Shown here: piece by piece, positions 6,537 to 14,299 of the stretch | Layout of the letters: each line of letters begins with the position of its first letter | Position numbering within the stretch: position 1 is the stretch's first letter | Source: CAYHKY01 sp964357355 | GTDB taxonomy: Bacteria > Patescibacteriota > Microgenomatia > UBA10105 | Length of the DNA stretch: 26,156 nucleotides | Direction: 5' to 3' | NCBI GenBank assembly: GCA_964357355.1 | Contig: CAYHKY010000010.1 | Span: 1-26,156 of the forward strand | Notes under the pieces: model-generated | The model's database searches: none | What the model saw: only the letters and a program-made list of their open reading frames with translations | Told to the model about the DNA's origin: nothing | Made by a program: the position numbers and the translations under genes

Positions 6537-6977
6537 ATGAATTCTGTGAATGAAGAAGTGAGTTGTTTAACGTGCCACGAGAAAAACTCCGCGCAGAATA
6601 ATTATTGTCGCTCATGTGGAGCACTTTTAAGAGCGTCGCTTGTAGGAGAAAATCGGACCTGTCCTTTTTGTCAGCAATTGGTGGCTGATTCAGATTTTAG
6701 TTGCCCTAATTGTGGAAGGAAAATACGCGAAAAACAGCTCTCAAAAAGCCTACTTTCTCAACTCGGAATTTATCTCTTGAGTTTTTTCTTGCCTCCATTG
6801 GGTCTTTGGCCAGGGTTTAAGTATTTGAGACAAAAGGACCAGACTCGTCGCTGGATCGGTATTATAGCCATCATTCTCACCTTTGTCTCGATTCTAGTTA
6901 CAGCCTATTATACGATCCAAATCGTAAATCAGGTAAATGAACAGGTAAATAAACAGCTTGAAAACATGACTTTTTAA
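6537..6977 (+). CDS. Double zinc-ribbon membrane protein
   Basis: The 146 residues begin with four pairs of Cys: CLTC, CRSC, CPFC and CPNC (within residues 10-61). These form a double zinc ribbon of the DZR type. Two membrane helices follow (about 70-92, GIYLLSFFLPPLGLWPGF, and about 105-127, IGIIAIILTFVSILVTAYY), and then a short polar tail predicted to be helical. ATG 6537 is chosen because it lies 6 nt after the -10 box; an upstream TTG would start inside the repeat element. Such N-terminal zinc ribbons fused to small membrane domains are common in CPR and Gram-positive genomes and have no firm function. Confidence 0.75.
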   Translation: MNSVNEEVSCLTCHEKNSAQNNYCRSCGALLRASLVGENRTCPFCQQLVADSDFSCPNCGRKIREKQLSKSLLSQLGIYLLSFFLPPLGLWPGFKYLRQKDQTRRWIGIIAIILTFVSILVTAYYTIQIVNQVNEQVNKQLENMTF

Positions 6978-7010
6978 ACTTATTACATTTGCAAACTTTT
7001 AACAATTTAA

Positions 7011-7129
7011 CAGGACTTACGCAGTTTTTCATCGTTTAGATTGTCATTCCCGCGAAAGCAGGAATCCGTAATCAGAGTGGTTTCGGATCCTCCGGTCAAG
7101 CCGGAGGATGACAAAGTGCGTAACTCCTG
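7011..7129 (+). mobile_element. MITE-like insertion with TIRs and 7-bp target duplication
   Basis: A 119-bp non-coding element has terminal inverted repeats of 23 bp (7011-7033 and 7107-7129, 20 of 23 matching, outer sequence CAGGA-TTACGCA). AATTTAA flanks it on both sides (7004-7010 and 7130-7136), a perfect 7-bp duplication. Inside are two palindromes: ATTCCCGC-gaaa-GCAGGAAT (7046-7065, one mismatch) and ATCCTCCGG-tcaag-CCGGAGGAT (7087-7109, perfect). The inner motif resembles the ATTCCCGC...GGGAAT repeats found in many bacterial genomes. With no ORF inside, it must have moved using a transposase encoded elsewhere. It sits between the zinc-ribbon gene and the ABC exporter. Confidence 0.8.
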
Positions 7130-7252
7130 AATTTAATTCAAATTTATTTGAATTGGATCTTAATAACTTCCAATCCTGACAGAAATTCAGCATTTAATCT
7201 TCTAAATAGTTAACCTCAGAAATTGTAAAAGGACAAAAGAGTTTATTTGGGA

Positions 7253-7258
7253 TAAAAT
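7253..7258 (+). promoter_or_regulatory. ABC exporter -10 box
   Basis: TAAAAT ends 6 nt before the GTG start at 7265, the same spacing as for obg and the zinc-ribbon gene. No clear -35 hexamer is visible. It predicts a leaderless mRNA beginning with GUG. Confidence 0.45.
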
Positions 7259-7264
7259 ATACAG

Positions 7265-9037
7265 GTGAAAAACATCATCGCACTTCTTAAGCTGAGTTAT
7301 CCCCTGCATAAATTACTTGCGCTTTTGGCTACCTTAATAGTTATTGGAACTTTACTAGCACTTGTTGCCCCGTTACTCTCAAAAGTAATCGTTGATGAGG
7401 TTGTAGCACAAATCCAAACAGGGACCGGAAACGTAAATCTGCTAATTTTGTATATTGTTATTGCATTTGTCGCCAGTATCGGTAGTATTTTCATTCAGGC
7501 GATAAGCGAGCGGGTTGGAGACCATTTTGCCGGCAAACTCAGAAAATACCTTACGGAAAAATTCTATGATAAAGCATTCACATTACCACAATCATATTAC
7601 GATTCCGAACTTTCAGGAAAGATTGTCAATCAGTTAGTCAGAGGGATACAGACGATTCAAAATTTTTTGAATGCGGCTACCAATTTCATCGTTCCCACCT
7701 TTTTACAAAGTAGCATCATCATCATCGTGTTGGCATATTATGATCCGCTGATAGCCATTTTTATCGCGGTTCTTTTTCCGATTTATATTCTTTTGTCTCA
7801 TAAATCAACAGTCAGGTGGGGGAAAGAAGAACAACTGAAGAATAAAATTGAAGATACTACTCGCGGAAGGATTGCGGAGGCAATTGCAAATATGAGTCTC
7901 GTTAAAAGTTTTACCAGGCAACTTGATGAGTTTGACTTCGTTTCAAGAAATTTGGATTCGAGCAATAAAATATATGCTAAACAGTCTAAAACTTTTCATT
8001 TGTATAACTTTTTGAGAGGGTTGGCGCTGCAACTTACTCTCTTCGGAGTAAATATCTTTGTATTTTGGAGCGCATTTCACGGAAAGCTTTCATTGGGGGA
8101 GACTGTACTTATTTTGCAACTGGTTAATCAGGCGCGTATACCTCTTTTTGCCATGTCTTTTATCCTGACTCAACTTCAGATGGCGGAAGCTGGATCTAAG
8201 GAATACTTGGAAATATTGGGTTTGAAATCAAAAGAAAACTACAAATCATTTTCCCGAAATACGACTCGGCTTGTGAGTCCTGAAATTGAATTCAAAAATG
8301 TAAGTTTTTCATATGACTCTTCAGGGATAGTTCTTGATAATGTTTCGTTTTGTCTCAATAAGTTTAAAGCGGTTGCCCTAGTTGGACCAAGTGGAGCCGG
8401 TAAGTCGACTATAGTCAATCTTCTCCTTAAGTTTTATGAACCTACAAGCGGCAATATTTACATAAATGGAATTTCTTACAATAAACTTGATCACAGCACA
8501 ATTCGTAATAATATTGGTCTTGTTTTTCAGGAAAATGAACTGTTTTCATCTAGTATCCGTTATAACGTGGCATATGGAAAGCCGGAAGCAACTGATTCCG
8601 AGATAGATCGCGCACTCAAGCTCGCAAATGCACACGAATTTGTATATAAACTTCCCAAAGGTTTGGATAGTGAAATTGGCGAACGAGGCGTAAGACTTTC
8701 AGGTGGACAAAAACAACGAATTCAAATTGCTCGGGCAATACTTAAAGACGCGCCTATTTTGATTCTGGATGAAGCGACGTCCTCACTGGATGCCAAAAGC
8801 GAAAAAGAAGTGCAGGATGCCTTAGAGAAGTTGATGCAGAAGAAACTTGTTATCATCATTGCTCACCGGTTTTCGACGATTCAAAATGTAGATACGGTGA
8901 CTGTAGTTGATAGTGGGAAGATAGTTGATCAGGGTAATCCCCAGGAATTGGCCAAACGTAAAGGTTTGTATGCAGACTTATTGAATTATCAAATTCGAGG
9001 TAACCGTAAACTCCTGGAAAAATTCGAGATATATTAG
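7265..9037 (+). CDS. ABC exporter, fused membrane and ATPase domains
   Basis: The 590 residues form a half-transporter. An exporter-type membrane domain with six helices (about 15-300) is followed by a nucleotide-binding domain. The latter shows Walker A GPSGAGKST (from about residue 374), a Q-loop (VFQENELF), the signature LSGGQKQR (about 478), Walker B ILILDEATSSLD and the H-loop AHRFST. All catalytic residues are intact. It would act as a homodimer, or pair with another half, to export lipids, peptides or drugs; the substrate cannot be told from sequence. The start is GTG, supported by the TAAAAT box 6 nt upstream. A perfect terminator follows, so it is probably a one-gene unit. Confidence 0.93.
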   Translation: MKNIIALLKLSYPLHKLLALLATLIVIGTLLALVAPLLSKVIVDEVVAQIQTGTGNVNLLILYIVIAFVASIGSIFIQAISERVGDHFAGKLRKYLTEKFYDKAFTLPQSYYDSELSGKIVNQLVRGIQTIQNFLNAATNFIVPTFLQSSIIIIVLAYYDPLIAIFIAVLFPIYILLSHKSTVRWGKEEQLKNKIEDTTRGRIAEAIANMSLVKSFTRQLDEFDFVSRNLDSSNKIYAKQSKTFHLYNFLRGLALQLTLFGVNIFVFWSAFHGKLSLGETVLILQLVNQARIPLFAMSFILTQLQMAEAGSKEYLEILGLKSKENYKSFSRNTTRLVSPEIEFKNVSFSYDSSGIVLDNVSFCLNKFKAVALVGPSGAGKSTIVNLLLKFYEPTSGNIYINGISYNKLDHSTIRNNIGLVFQENELFSSSIRYNVAYGKPEATDSEIDRALKLANAHEFVYKLPKGLDSEIGERGVRLSGGQKQRIQIARAILKDAPILILDEATSSLDAKSEKEVQDALEKLMQKKLVIIIAHRFSTIQNVDTVTVVDSGKIVDQGNPQELAKRKGLYADLLNYQIRGNRKLLEKFEIY

Positions 9038-9066
9038 TTCTCTGGAGATCTTCATGTATATTTACA

Positions 9067-9097
9067 AAAAGGCGGAAAGAAATTCTTTCCGCCTTTT
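9067..9097 (+). terminator. Rho-independent terminator after the ABC exporter
   Basis: AAAAGGCGGAAAGAA and TTCTTTCCGCCTTTT form a perfect 15-bp inverted repeat around one central base, with the T-tract in the right arm. It lies 30 bases after the stop. The A-tract on the left makes it work on both strands, so it can also end the minus-strand gene at 9155-9382. Confidence 0.9.
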
Positions 9098-9154
9098 GCT
9101 AATAATAGTTAGGTGATTAGAATGAGTTAATCAAGGTTTTCTTGCACTGCATTG

Positions 9155-9382
9155 TTAAGTTTTACAGGTAACCGATATATCGGATAATCTCCGTATAATC
9201 AGGATATTTTTCTCGTAATCCGTTACAAATGCCTGGGTAGGTTTTATTAAAAAACCAGGTTTCCCATAGGCGTAGTAACTATTTCCCGAGTACCCAAAAT
9301 ATTGATGAACGCCTTCTGCCCGCAGGTGTATCATCTTTGTCGGTAGACCTGAATATGCAAGTGTCAAGATCCTCTGTTTCAT
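9155..9382 (-). CDS. Small protein of unknown function (75 aa)
   Basis: ATG 9382 is chosen because it is preceded by AAAGGAGGTGAGAGG, a near-perfect ribosome-binding site that is rare in this window. The protein starts MKQRILTLAYSG and has a centre rich in Tyr and Gly (YFGYSGNSYYAYGKPG). It continues KPTQAFVTDYEKN, like a small beta-sheet protein. There are no Cys and no membrane segment. I do not recognise a family. The gene is divergent from the two-component system, and the phased 11-bp repeats (9434-9499) lie between them, so it could be a target of that regulator. The strong ribosome-binding site argues that the frame is real. Confidence 0.55.
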   Translation of the reverse strand: MKQRILTLAYSGLPTKMIHLRAEGVHQYFGYSGNSYYAYGKPGFLIKPTQAFVTDYEKNILIIRRLSDISVTCKT

Positions 9383-9433
9383 CCTCTCACCTCCTTTCTT
9401 GTATGTATGATGCATAGATTACTTTATTAATGA

Positions 9434-9499
9434 TGAAGAGAAGATGAGAGATAGTTAAGAGTTTGCTGAGAGTTTTATTCATGAAATTTTCATGAATTT
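9434..9499 (+). promoter_or_regulatory. Six-register 11-bp phased repeats: response-regulator binding region
   Basis: Written in rows of 11 from 9434, the sequence starts TGAAGAG, TGAGAGA, TAAGAGT, TGAGAGT, TTCATGAA and TTCATGAA. The half-sites begin at 9434, 9445, 9456, 9467, 9478 and 9489. The last two also form the perfect palindrome ATTCATGAAA-T-TTTCATGAAT (9477-9497). Direct half-sites with an 11-bp period are the known target form for OmpR/PhoB-family regulators, which bind head to tail. The array ends at the -10 box of the response-regulator gene, so it covers the -35 region. Autoregulation is inferred. Confidence 0.65.
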
Positions 9500-9503
9500 A
9501 CAT

Positions 9504-9509
9504 TACAAT
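9504..9509 (+). promoter_or_regulatory. Two-component operon -10 box
   Basis: TACAAT ends 9 nt before ATG 9519. The -35 region coincides with the TTCATGAA half-sites and has no TTGACA-like hexamer. That is usual for promoters activated by a bound OmpR-type regulator. Confidence 0.5.
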
Positions 9510-9518
9510 GTGCTGTCT

Positions 9519-10202
9519 ATGCAGATACTTATAGTTGAAGATGAAGAAAAAATTCTGAAATTTCTACGTCGGGGGTTGATCGAAGAACATTATGCGGTCG
9601 ATATCGCTAAAGACGGAGAGGAAGCTCTATACAAAACCGACATCAATGAGTATGATCTTTTAATTCTCGACCTGATGATTCCAAAACTGGATGGGTTGAG
9701 TGTATGTCGTAAAGTCAGGGAACGAAATACAAAAATGCCAATTTTGATGTTAACTGCCCGCGACAGTGTTGAAGATAAAATAGTTGGACTTGATGCGGGT
9801 GCAGATGATTATGTCACTAAACCATTTTCATTCGCAGAAATGTCTGCCAGAATTCGGGCACTTCTTCGAAGGGGTAAAAAAGTCGGTGATCCGACGATTC
9901 TTACCATTGACAACTTGTCTCTGGATCCGGCTAAAAAAGTAGCCTCTCGCGGAGGTAGAAGGATTAATTTAACCGCACGCGAGTATAGTCTTCTTGAGTT
10001 TTTTTTACGAAACCAGAATGTTTTATTGTCAAAAACACAGCTTTTAGAGCACGTGTGGGATTATAATTACGATGGACTTTCAAATATTGTAGAAACTTAC
10101 GTCAAATACTTACGCAAGAAACTTAAAGTATCCGCGATTGATAAAGACCTCATTCATACCCGACGTGGTTCAGGATACATGATGACTAGTGATGCGGCAT
10201 AG
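9519..10202 (+). CDS. OmpR/PhoB-family response regulator
   Basis: The start is ATG 9519 (MQILIVEDEE), where receiver domains begin; the ATG 27 bases earlier lies before the -10 box. The 227 residues comprise a receiver domain and a winged-helix DNA-binding domain. The receiver has acidic Glu7/Asp8, phospho-acceptor Asp51 in LILDLMIPKLDG, LTARD, and Lys in VTKPF. The DNA-binding domain (about 130-224) has LTAREYSLLEFFLRN, LLEHVWDYNYD, and the wing RGSGYMM. It works with the histidine kinase that follows one base after its stop. The 11-bp repeats just upstream suggest that it controls its own operon and perhaps the divergent small gene. Confidence 0.95.
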   Translation: MQILIVEDEEKILKFLRRGLIEEHYAVDIAKDGEEALYKTDINEYDLLILDLMIPKLDGLSVCRKVRERNTKMPILMLTARDSVEDKIVGLDAGADDYVTKPFSFAEMSARIRALLRRGKKVGDPTILTIDNLSLDPAKKVASRGGRRINLTAREYSLLEFFLRNQNVLLSKTQLLEHVWDYNYDGLSNIVETYVKYLRKKLKVSAIDKDLIHTRRGSGYMMTSDAA

Positions 10203-10203
10203 T

Positions 10204-11217
10204 ATGTTTACCAAGGCACAACTTACACTTACACTTTTTTATTCTTTTTTATTTCTTGTTTTTTTCTGGATTTTTAGTATTTGTGTCTACACTTGGATGA
10301 ATCGTGAACTTGGGCAGGGATACATCAGTCTTGTTGAGAAGCAACATGAACGTTCACAAGGTGAGTCGCCGGTTATTATTCCAGGAACCACAACTACTGT
10401 AGTGACAGTTGCGGGAAACGTGGCGCTTGCTAAACTTAAAACAATACTTGTAGCATTAAATGCTTCACTTTTACTCATTATTCCTCCCATCTCATGGATG
10501 TTAGCGGCGAGAACACTTGTTCCAATTCGGGATGCACTTATTAGTCAACGGCGATTTGTATCGGACGCATCACATGAACTTCGTACACCGCTTTCAGTAA
10601 TGAGCGGTGAAATGGAGGTGGCACTTTCAAAGCAGCGAAGTTCAAATTTTTACCGTCAGACATTGGTAAGCGTAAAGGAAGAAATAGATAGATTAACTAG
10701 ACTTGTCAAAAACTTACTTTTTCTGGCCAGAGGTAGTCAAGGTAACGATGAAATAAAAGAAGGACCGGTAGATTTGACTGATGTCGCTATTTCCGTAATC
10801 ACCCATTTGGCTCCTAAGTATACTAAAAAAAGGATTCATATCGAGCTTATTCCGGCAGAAATTAGTTCTGTAGTGAAAGGTAATTCAGCTCTCCTTGAAC
10901 AGCTTGTATACAACTTGGTTGATAACGCGGTTTCCTACACTGCCACTGATGGAATTGTGAAAATAAAACTTAAACACAGAGGGACAAACATATCTTTATC
11001 GGTCTTAGATACAGGTATTGGTATTGCCAAAAAAGATCAAAAATTTATTTTTGAGAGATTTTATCGTGTTGACACCGCACGTTCTGATGTTCAGGGTCAC
11101 GGATTAGGATTGGCAATTTGTAAAGCGATAGTTGATCGTCACCGGGGGACTATAAATCTTACTTCATCGCTTGGTAGAGGGTCAAAATTTACTGTATGGC
11201 TTCCCCGGTGGTTGTAA
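10204..11217 (+). CDS. Membrane sensor histidine kinase
   Basis: ATG 10204 directly follows the regulator stop; ATG 10192 or GTG 10189, overlapping it, are alternatives adding 4-5 residues. The 337 residues start with a membrane helix (about 8-30), then a short external loop of roughly 45 residues rich in Thr/Val, and a second helix (about 75-95). A very short linker leads to HisKA with His124 in SDASHELRTPL. The ATPase domain has an N box (LVDNAVSYT), G1 DTGIGIAK, F box FERFYR and G2 GHGLGLAI. All are intact. The external loop is too small for a classic sensor fold, so the signal may be sensed within the membrane or through a partner such as the nearby anchored His-rich protein. Confidence 0.93.
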   Translation: MFTKAQLTLTLFYSFLFLVFFWIFSICVYTWMNRELGQGYISLVEKQHERSQGESPVIIPGTTTTVVTVAGNVALAKLKTILVALNASLLLIIPPISWMLAARTLVPIRDALISQRRFVSDASHELRTPLSVMSGEMEVALSKQRSSNFYRQTLVSVKEEIDRLTRLVKNLLFLARGSQGNDEIKEGPVDLTDVAISVITHLAPKYTKKRIHIELIPAEISSVVKGNSALLEQLVYNLVDNAVSYTATDGIVKIKLKHRGTNISLSVLDTGIGIAKKDQKFIFERFYRVDTARSDVQGHGLGLAICKAIVDRHRGTINLTSSLGRGSKFTVWLPRWL

Positions 11218-11247
11218 ATTAATCTTTGATTTATATCCAAAAACTTG

Positions 11248-11253
11248 TACAAT
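11248..11253 (+). promoter_or_regulatory. -10 box of the His-rich protein gene
   Basis: TACAAT is preceded by TTG, with a TTGATT hexamer 16 bp upstream, and lies 14 nt before ATG 11268. This makes the gene separable from the two-component operon. Confidence 0.4.
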
Positions 11254-11267
11254 GAATTCTTCCAACG

Positions 11268-11798
11268 ATGAATACTCAAATTAATTCGGCTATTAATAAC
11301 AAACGGGTAGTCGTAGCAATAATTTTGCTATTTATTATCCTAATCTATTTAGCTTTTACTCCAAAGCTACATAAAAACGAATCATCTCAGGAAGTTCACT
11401 ATCATGTGGGGTTTGTTATTTATGAAAACAACAAATTACTAGATTTTAGAGCACCGGAATTTATGCACTTGGATCCCTGTGGTAACGAAGAACAGGTAGA
11501 GAACGATTTGTCTTCAGAAAGAGTTCATTTGCATAATAATATCGGGGATATTGCTCATGTCCATAATAACCGGGCTACATGGGGAGATTTATTAGACAGT
11601 CTTAATTATCGACCTCCATCAAGACTCACATTTTATCTTAATGGAAAATTGGTAGTTAATTCTACTGCTTTGACTATAGCGCCTAATGATCGAATGCTTA
11701 TTCTAGTGGGAGATTTCGACAATCAACAAGAAAAATTTGCCACTGTTCCCGATGAACATGCCATCAGAGCAGCTGAAGCCGAAGTAGAAAATTGTTGA
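11268..11798 (+). CDS. Anchored extracytoplasmic His-rich protein
   Basis: The 176 residues have a short polar start and one membrane helix (about 14-30, VVVAIILLFIILIYLAF). A soluble domain outside the cell follows. It is marked by HYHVGF (about 44-49), FMHLDP, VHLHNN and AHVHNNRATWGDLL, eight His within about 60 residues. C-terminal to that is a beta segment ending FYLNGKLVVN...DRMLILVGDF. Similar His-motif proteins occur widely in CPR and archaea, mostly without a named function. The clustered HxH motifs suggest binding of a metal such as Cu or Zn, but this is inference. Its position next to a two-component system suggests a link to metal or envelope sensing. Confidence 0.65.
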   Translation: MNTQINSAINNKRVVVAIILLFIILIYLAFTPKLHKNESSQEVHYHVGFVIYENNKLLDFRAPEFMHLDPCGNEEQVENDLSSERVHLHNNIGDIAHVHNNRATWGDLLDSLNYRPPSRLTFYLNGKLVVNSTALTIAPNDRMLILVGDFDNQQEKFATVPDEHAIRAAEAEVENC

Positions 11799-11801
11799 TG
11801 T

Positions 11802-12188
11802 TCATTTACGTTTTGGCAAAACAGTCCGCCAAACGACCCATTGTAATAAGTTAAAAATTACACCCAACAATACCGCTACCCAGGCATTGGTAATTCCCAC
11901 ACCAGTCAAGTCTGCATAACGCGCTATTACCCAAATACTTAAGACATTTACAAAAAGATACGCTAGTGTCCATTGCCATTCGTCTTTCAATTCAATTCCA
12001 AGACGCTCGAAAATAGGTAACGTAAGCGCGTCTGCGATGGTAATAAGAAAGCCGCTTATAATACTTGCCATAAACGGTGCCAATCGAGCGTTTCCTGTCG
12101 CCACAAGTATTCCAAACATAAACGGAGAAAAATAAAAGATTGCACTATTAACCAACCAGAAAACAATAAATCCCCTGGAATCTTTCAT
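11802..12188 (-). CDS. Four-helix integral membrane protein
   Basis: The 128 residues contain four hydrophobic helices (about 8-30, 36-56, 68-90 and 98-121). A single polar segment carries ERLGIELKDEWQW between helices two and three, and the C-terminus is basic (RTVLPKRK). No motif identifies a family; the layout resembles small holin-like or GtrA-like membrane proteins. ATG 12188 is preceded by AAAGGAGGTGAAAATTC, a strong ribosome-binding site, with TATATT or TATTAT boxes just upstream. It therefore has a true leader, in contrast to many neighbours. It ends 3 bases from the convergent His-rich protein gene. Confidence 0.65.
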   Translation of the reverse strand: MKDSRGFIVFWLVNSAIFYFSPFMFGILVATGNARLAPFMASIISGFLITIADALTLPIFERLGIELKDEWQWTLAYLFVNVLSIWVIARYADLTGVGITNAWVAVLLGVIFNLLQWVVWRTVLPKRK

Positions 12189-12288
12189 GAATTTTCACCT
12201 CCTTTTCTAATATAATAGACTAGTTCGGTTGCTTAGGTAAAGACGCAGTGTAATTGTATTTTACATTGTCAGGTTTAGGCTTAATAAT

Positions 12289-13515
12289 ATGAGCGTTAGA
12301 TTTCTCAAACAGTTAAAAATCAAATCGTTCCATATCCACAAGATTACAGGAGTACTGTTTATATTACTTGTCGGACTTTTTAGTTATGGGCAGTATCGTC
12401 AGCGTCTTGATGCAAACAAACAAAGTGATTTTGAAAATAATCTTAACTCTTTGACTATAGAATTAGACAGATTGAAATTAGAGCGTGATGCACTTATTGC
12501 AAGTCAGAGTGCATTGCTTACTGAACTTGAAACATTGAAAAATGAAGATTTACGTAAAATTAATGCAGAGACAAAAGCAAAAATTGCTCAAGTTGAGACC
12601 GTATTCAGGTTGGCAAGCATAACTATCGAATCTTTTTCGGATGCCAGATATCAAGGGATAAATACATCGGCTTTTGAGGGTGATCTGGCCAAGGCAATCA
12701 GTCTATTATCTCAACTCAAGTACGATGAAGCAAATACACAATTGTCGACAATCAACAAAAAAGTGACCGAACTGACAGTTGTCAAAACTGCTCAAATTGC
12801 TGCTCAAGCAAGTCCTGCGCAGGATCCTCCAGTGGCCGGAAGTTATCGCAGACAAAGTGTGACTACTTCACGGGGATCATTTGTCGTGTCTCTAATTGCC
12901 GAACAAACAGGATCAATTAAAATGATTACTGATTCGGCAAGTGATGATACTTGTACTAATAACTGTGCAGTTCTACCTCTAGCAACCTACGTCTCCAGAA
13001 ATAGTGGTTTTGCCGGGATAAACGGCAGTTATTTTTGTCCATCTGATTATCCAAGTTGTTCAGACAAAGTGAACAGTTTCAACACCCTTATTTTTAATTC
13101 CCGGCTTAAAAAATACCTAAATTCTGATCAAAACGTCTATAGTTTGGTACCCTTAGTAGTTCAAAATGCGGATCACAGTCTACGTTTTATGGGTGCCTCG
13201 CAGGAATGGGGTAGAGACACCGGTATCTTTGGCGGAATTGCTAATCAACCGCTGCTGGTATCTGGAGGTCATGCACTGGTGACTGAAAGCGGCGGAAAAG
13301 GTCCTAGAGGTTTTATCGGAGTTAAAAATAGCACCCTTTATATTGGAGTGGTAAATGGTGCTGATTTGGGTGATGCAGCTTCGGTTCTTGCTACTCTTGG
13401 ACTTGAGACTGCTCTTAATCTTGATGGAGGCGGATCAAGCGCACTTTATTACAACGGAAAGTACGTAGTTGGTCCCGGTAGGAACCTCCCCAATGCCTTG
13501 ATTCTGGTTAGGTAG
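12289..13515 (+). CDS. Secreted coiled-coil protein with NAGPA-like phosphodiester glycosidase domain
   Basis: The 408 residues begin with a basic cytoplasmic stub and a membrane helix (about 21-35, ITGVLFILLVGLFSYG). A coiled coil spans about 45-105, and a helical stalk rich in Ala and Gln runs to about 180. The C-terminal 220 residues show the phosphodiester glycosidase (NAGPA, PF09992) pattern: GFAGINGSYF, a central GRDTGIFGGIANQPLLVSGG, and LNLDGGGSSALYYNG near residue 380. Members of this family remove sugar-phosphodiester caps or act in exopolysaccharide processing. Here it would sit outside the cell on a stalk. Four Cys within about residues 222-263 could form disulfides. No strong promoter is recognised before the ATG. 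Confidence 0.82.
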   Translation: MSVRFLKQLKIKSFHIHKITGVLFILLVGLFSYGQYRQRLDANKQSDFENNLNSLTIELDRLKLERDALIASQSALLTELETLKNEDLRKINAETKAKIAQVETVFRLASITIESFSDARYQGINTSAFEGDLAKAISLLSQLKYDEANTQLSTINKKVTELTVVKTAQIAAQASPAQDPPVAGSYRRQSVTTSRGSFVVSLIAEQTGSIKMITDSASDDTCTNNCAVLPLATYVSRNSGFAGINGSYFCPSDYPSCSDKVNSFNTLIFNSRLKKYLNSDQNVYSLVPLVVQNADHSLRFMGASQEWGRDTGIFGGIANQPLLVSGGHALVTESGGKGPRGFIGVKNSTLYIGVVNGADLGDAASVLATLGLETALNLDGGGSSALYYNGKYVVGPGRNLPNALILVR

Positions 13516-13517
13516 AG

Positions 13518-13523
13518 TATAAT
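13518..13523 (+). promoter_or_regulatory. Hydrolase gene -10 box
   Basis: TATAAT lies three bases after the preceding stop codon and 8 nt before ATG 13532. TTGATT occurs 14 bp upstream, short for a -35. The spacing predicts a leaderless mRNA. Confidence 0.5.
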
Positions 13524-13531
13524 ACTGACTT

Positions 13532-14299
13532 ATGCAATACAAACTTAAATTACGCGATTCTTCAGGTAAATCACTGGAATTGCTTCAGGATTTGCCGGAG
13601 AAGGGATCTGTATTTCCAACAGTTATTATGGTGCCGGGGTTTGGGATGGATTTACATGAATATGGATATTTTGACTATGTGAGTCGGATACTAACACGTC
13701 ATGGGATACAAACATTTAGATTTAGTTTTGAAGGATTAGGGAATTCTGAAGGTAGTTATCAAGAGACGACAATTGACTCGCAGGCCATGCAATTACACGA
13801 TGTAGTAAATTACGTAAATAAAGACCGTTTTACAAAAAAGAAGCGAATAGGAATACTTGCTCAGTCTTTTGGAACTTCAGTAGTTACTGTCGCGCTACCA
13901 TTACCAAAAATTAAAACAGTGATATATACTAGTGCTCCTATCGACCCATATACTAGCATTTCAAAATGGTTTAAGCGTCAACAAGGATTTTTTCCGGAGG
14001 GAATTTCAAAAATTGAGCGGTCAGACAAACGTAAAACAAAAATAGGTCCCGAATTTTGGACTTCGCTAGCCAACCATGATTTGAAACGCGAAATCACGGT
14101 ACTCAAACAACCTATTTTATTTATTCATGGTGGAAATGATATTCGTATTAAACCCTTTGAAGCACATGAGTACTTCAGTCAAGTAAAAAGTCGGAAGAAA
14201 TTTGTACTAATAGAACGTGCAGATCATGGTTTTACCAATAAATTCAGGTTGAAAGTTATCGATCAAATCACTAAATGGTTTAGTGAAGAGCTATTTTGA
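13532..14299 (+). CDS. Alpha/beta hydrolase
   Basis: The 255 residues follow the alpha/beta hydrolase fold. TVIMVPGFGMD (30-40) gives the oxyanion-hole strand. The nucleophile elbow is AQSFG with Ser112, so Ala replaces the first Gly of the usual GxSxG. FIHGGNDIRI provides Asp203 and ADHGF His232. The triad is complete. There is no signal peptide, so it is cytoplasmic. The pattern is closest to acyl-ester hydrolases or serine aminopeptidase-like lipases (Hydrolase_4), but the substrate is unknown. Its stop overlaps the convergent ATP-grasp gene by 9 bases. Confidence 0.85.
   Translation: MQYKLKLRDSSGKSLELLQDLPEKGSVFPTVIMVPGFGMDLHEYGYFDYVSRILTRHGIQTFRFSFEGLGNSEGSYQETTIDSQAMQLHDVVNYVNKDRFTKKKRIGILAQSFGTSVVTVALPLPKIKTVIYTSAPIDPYTSISKWFKRQQGFFPEGISKIERSDKRKTKIGPEFWTSLANHDLKREITVLKQPILFIHGGNDIRIKPFEAHEYFSQVKSRKKFVLIERADHGFTNKFRLKVIDQITKWFSEELF

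Noticed and set aside
12184..12191. TTCATGAA at the start of the four-helix membrane protein gene, like the regulator half-site
   Set aside because: It is a single copy coinciding with the start codon, with no second site 11 bp away, so chance is likely.
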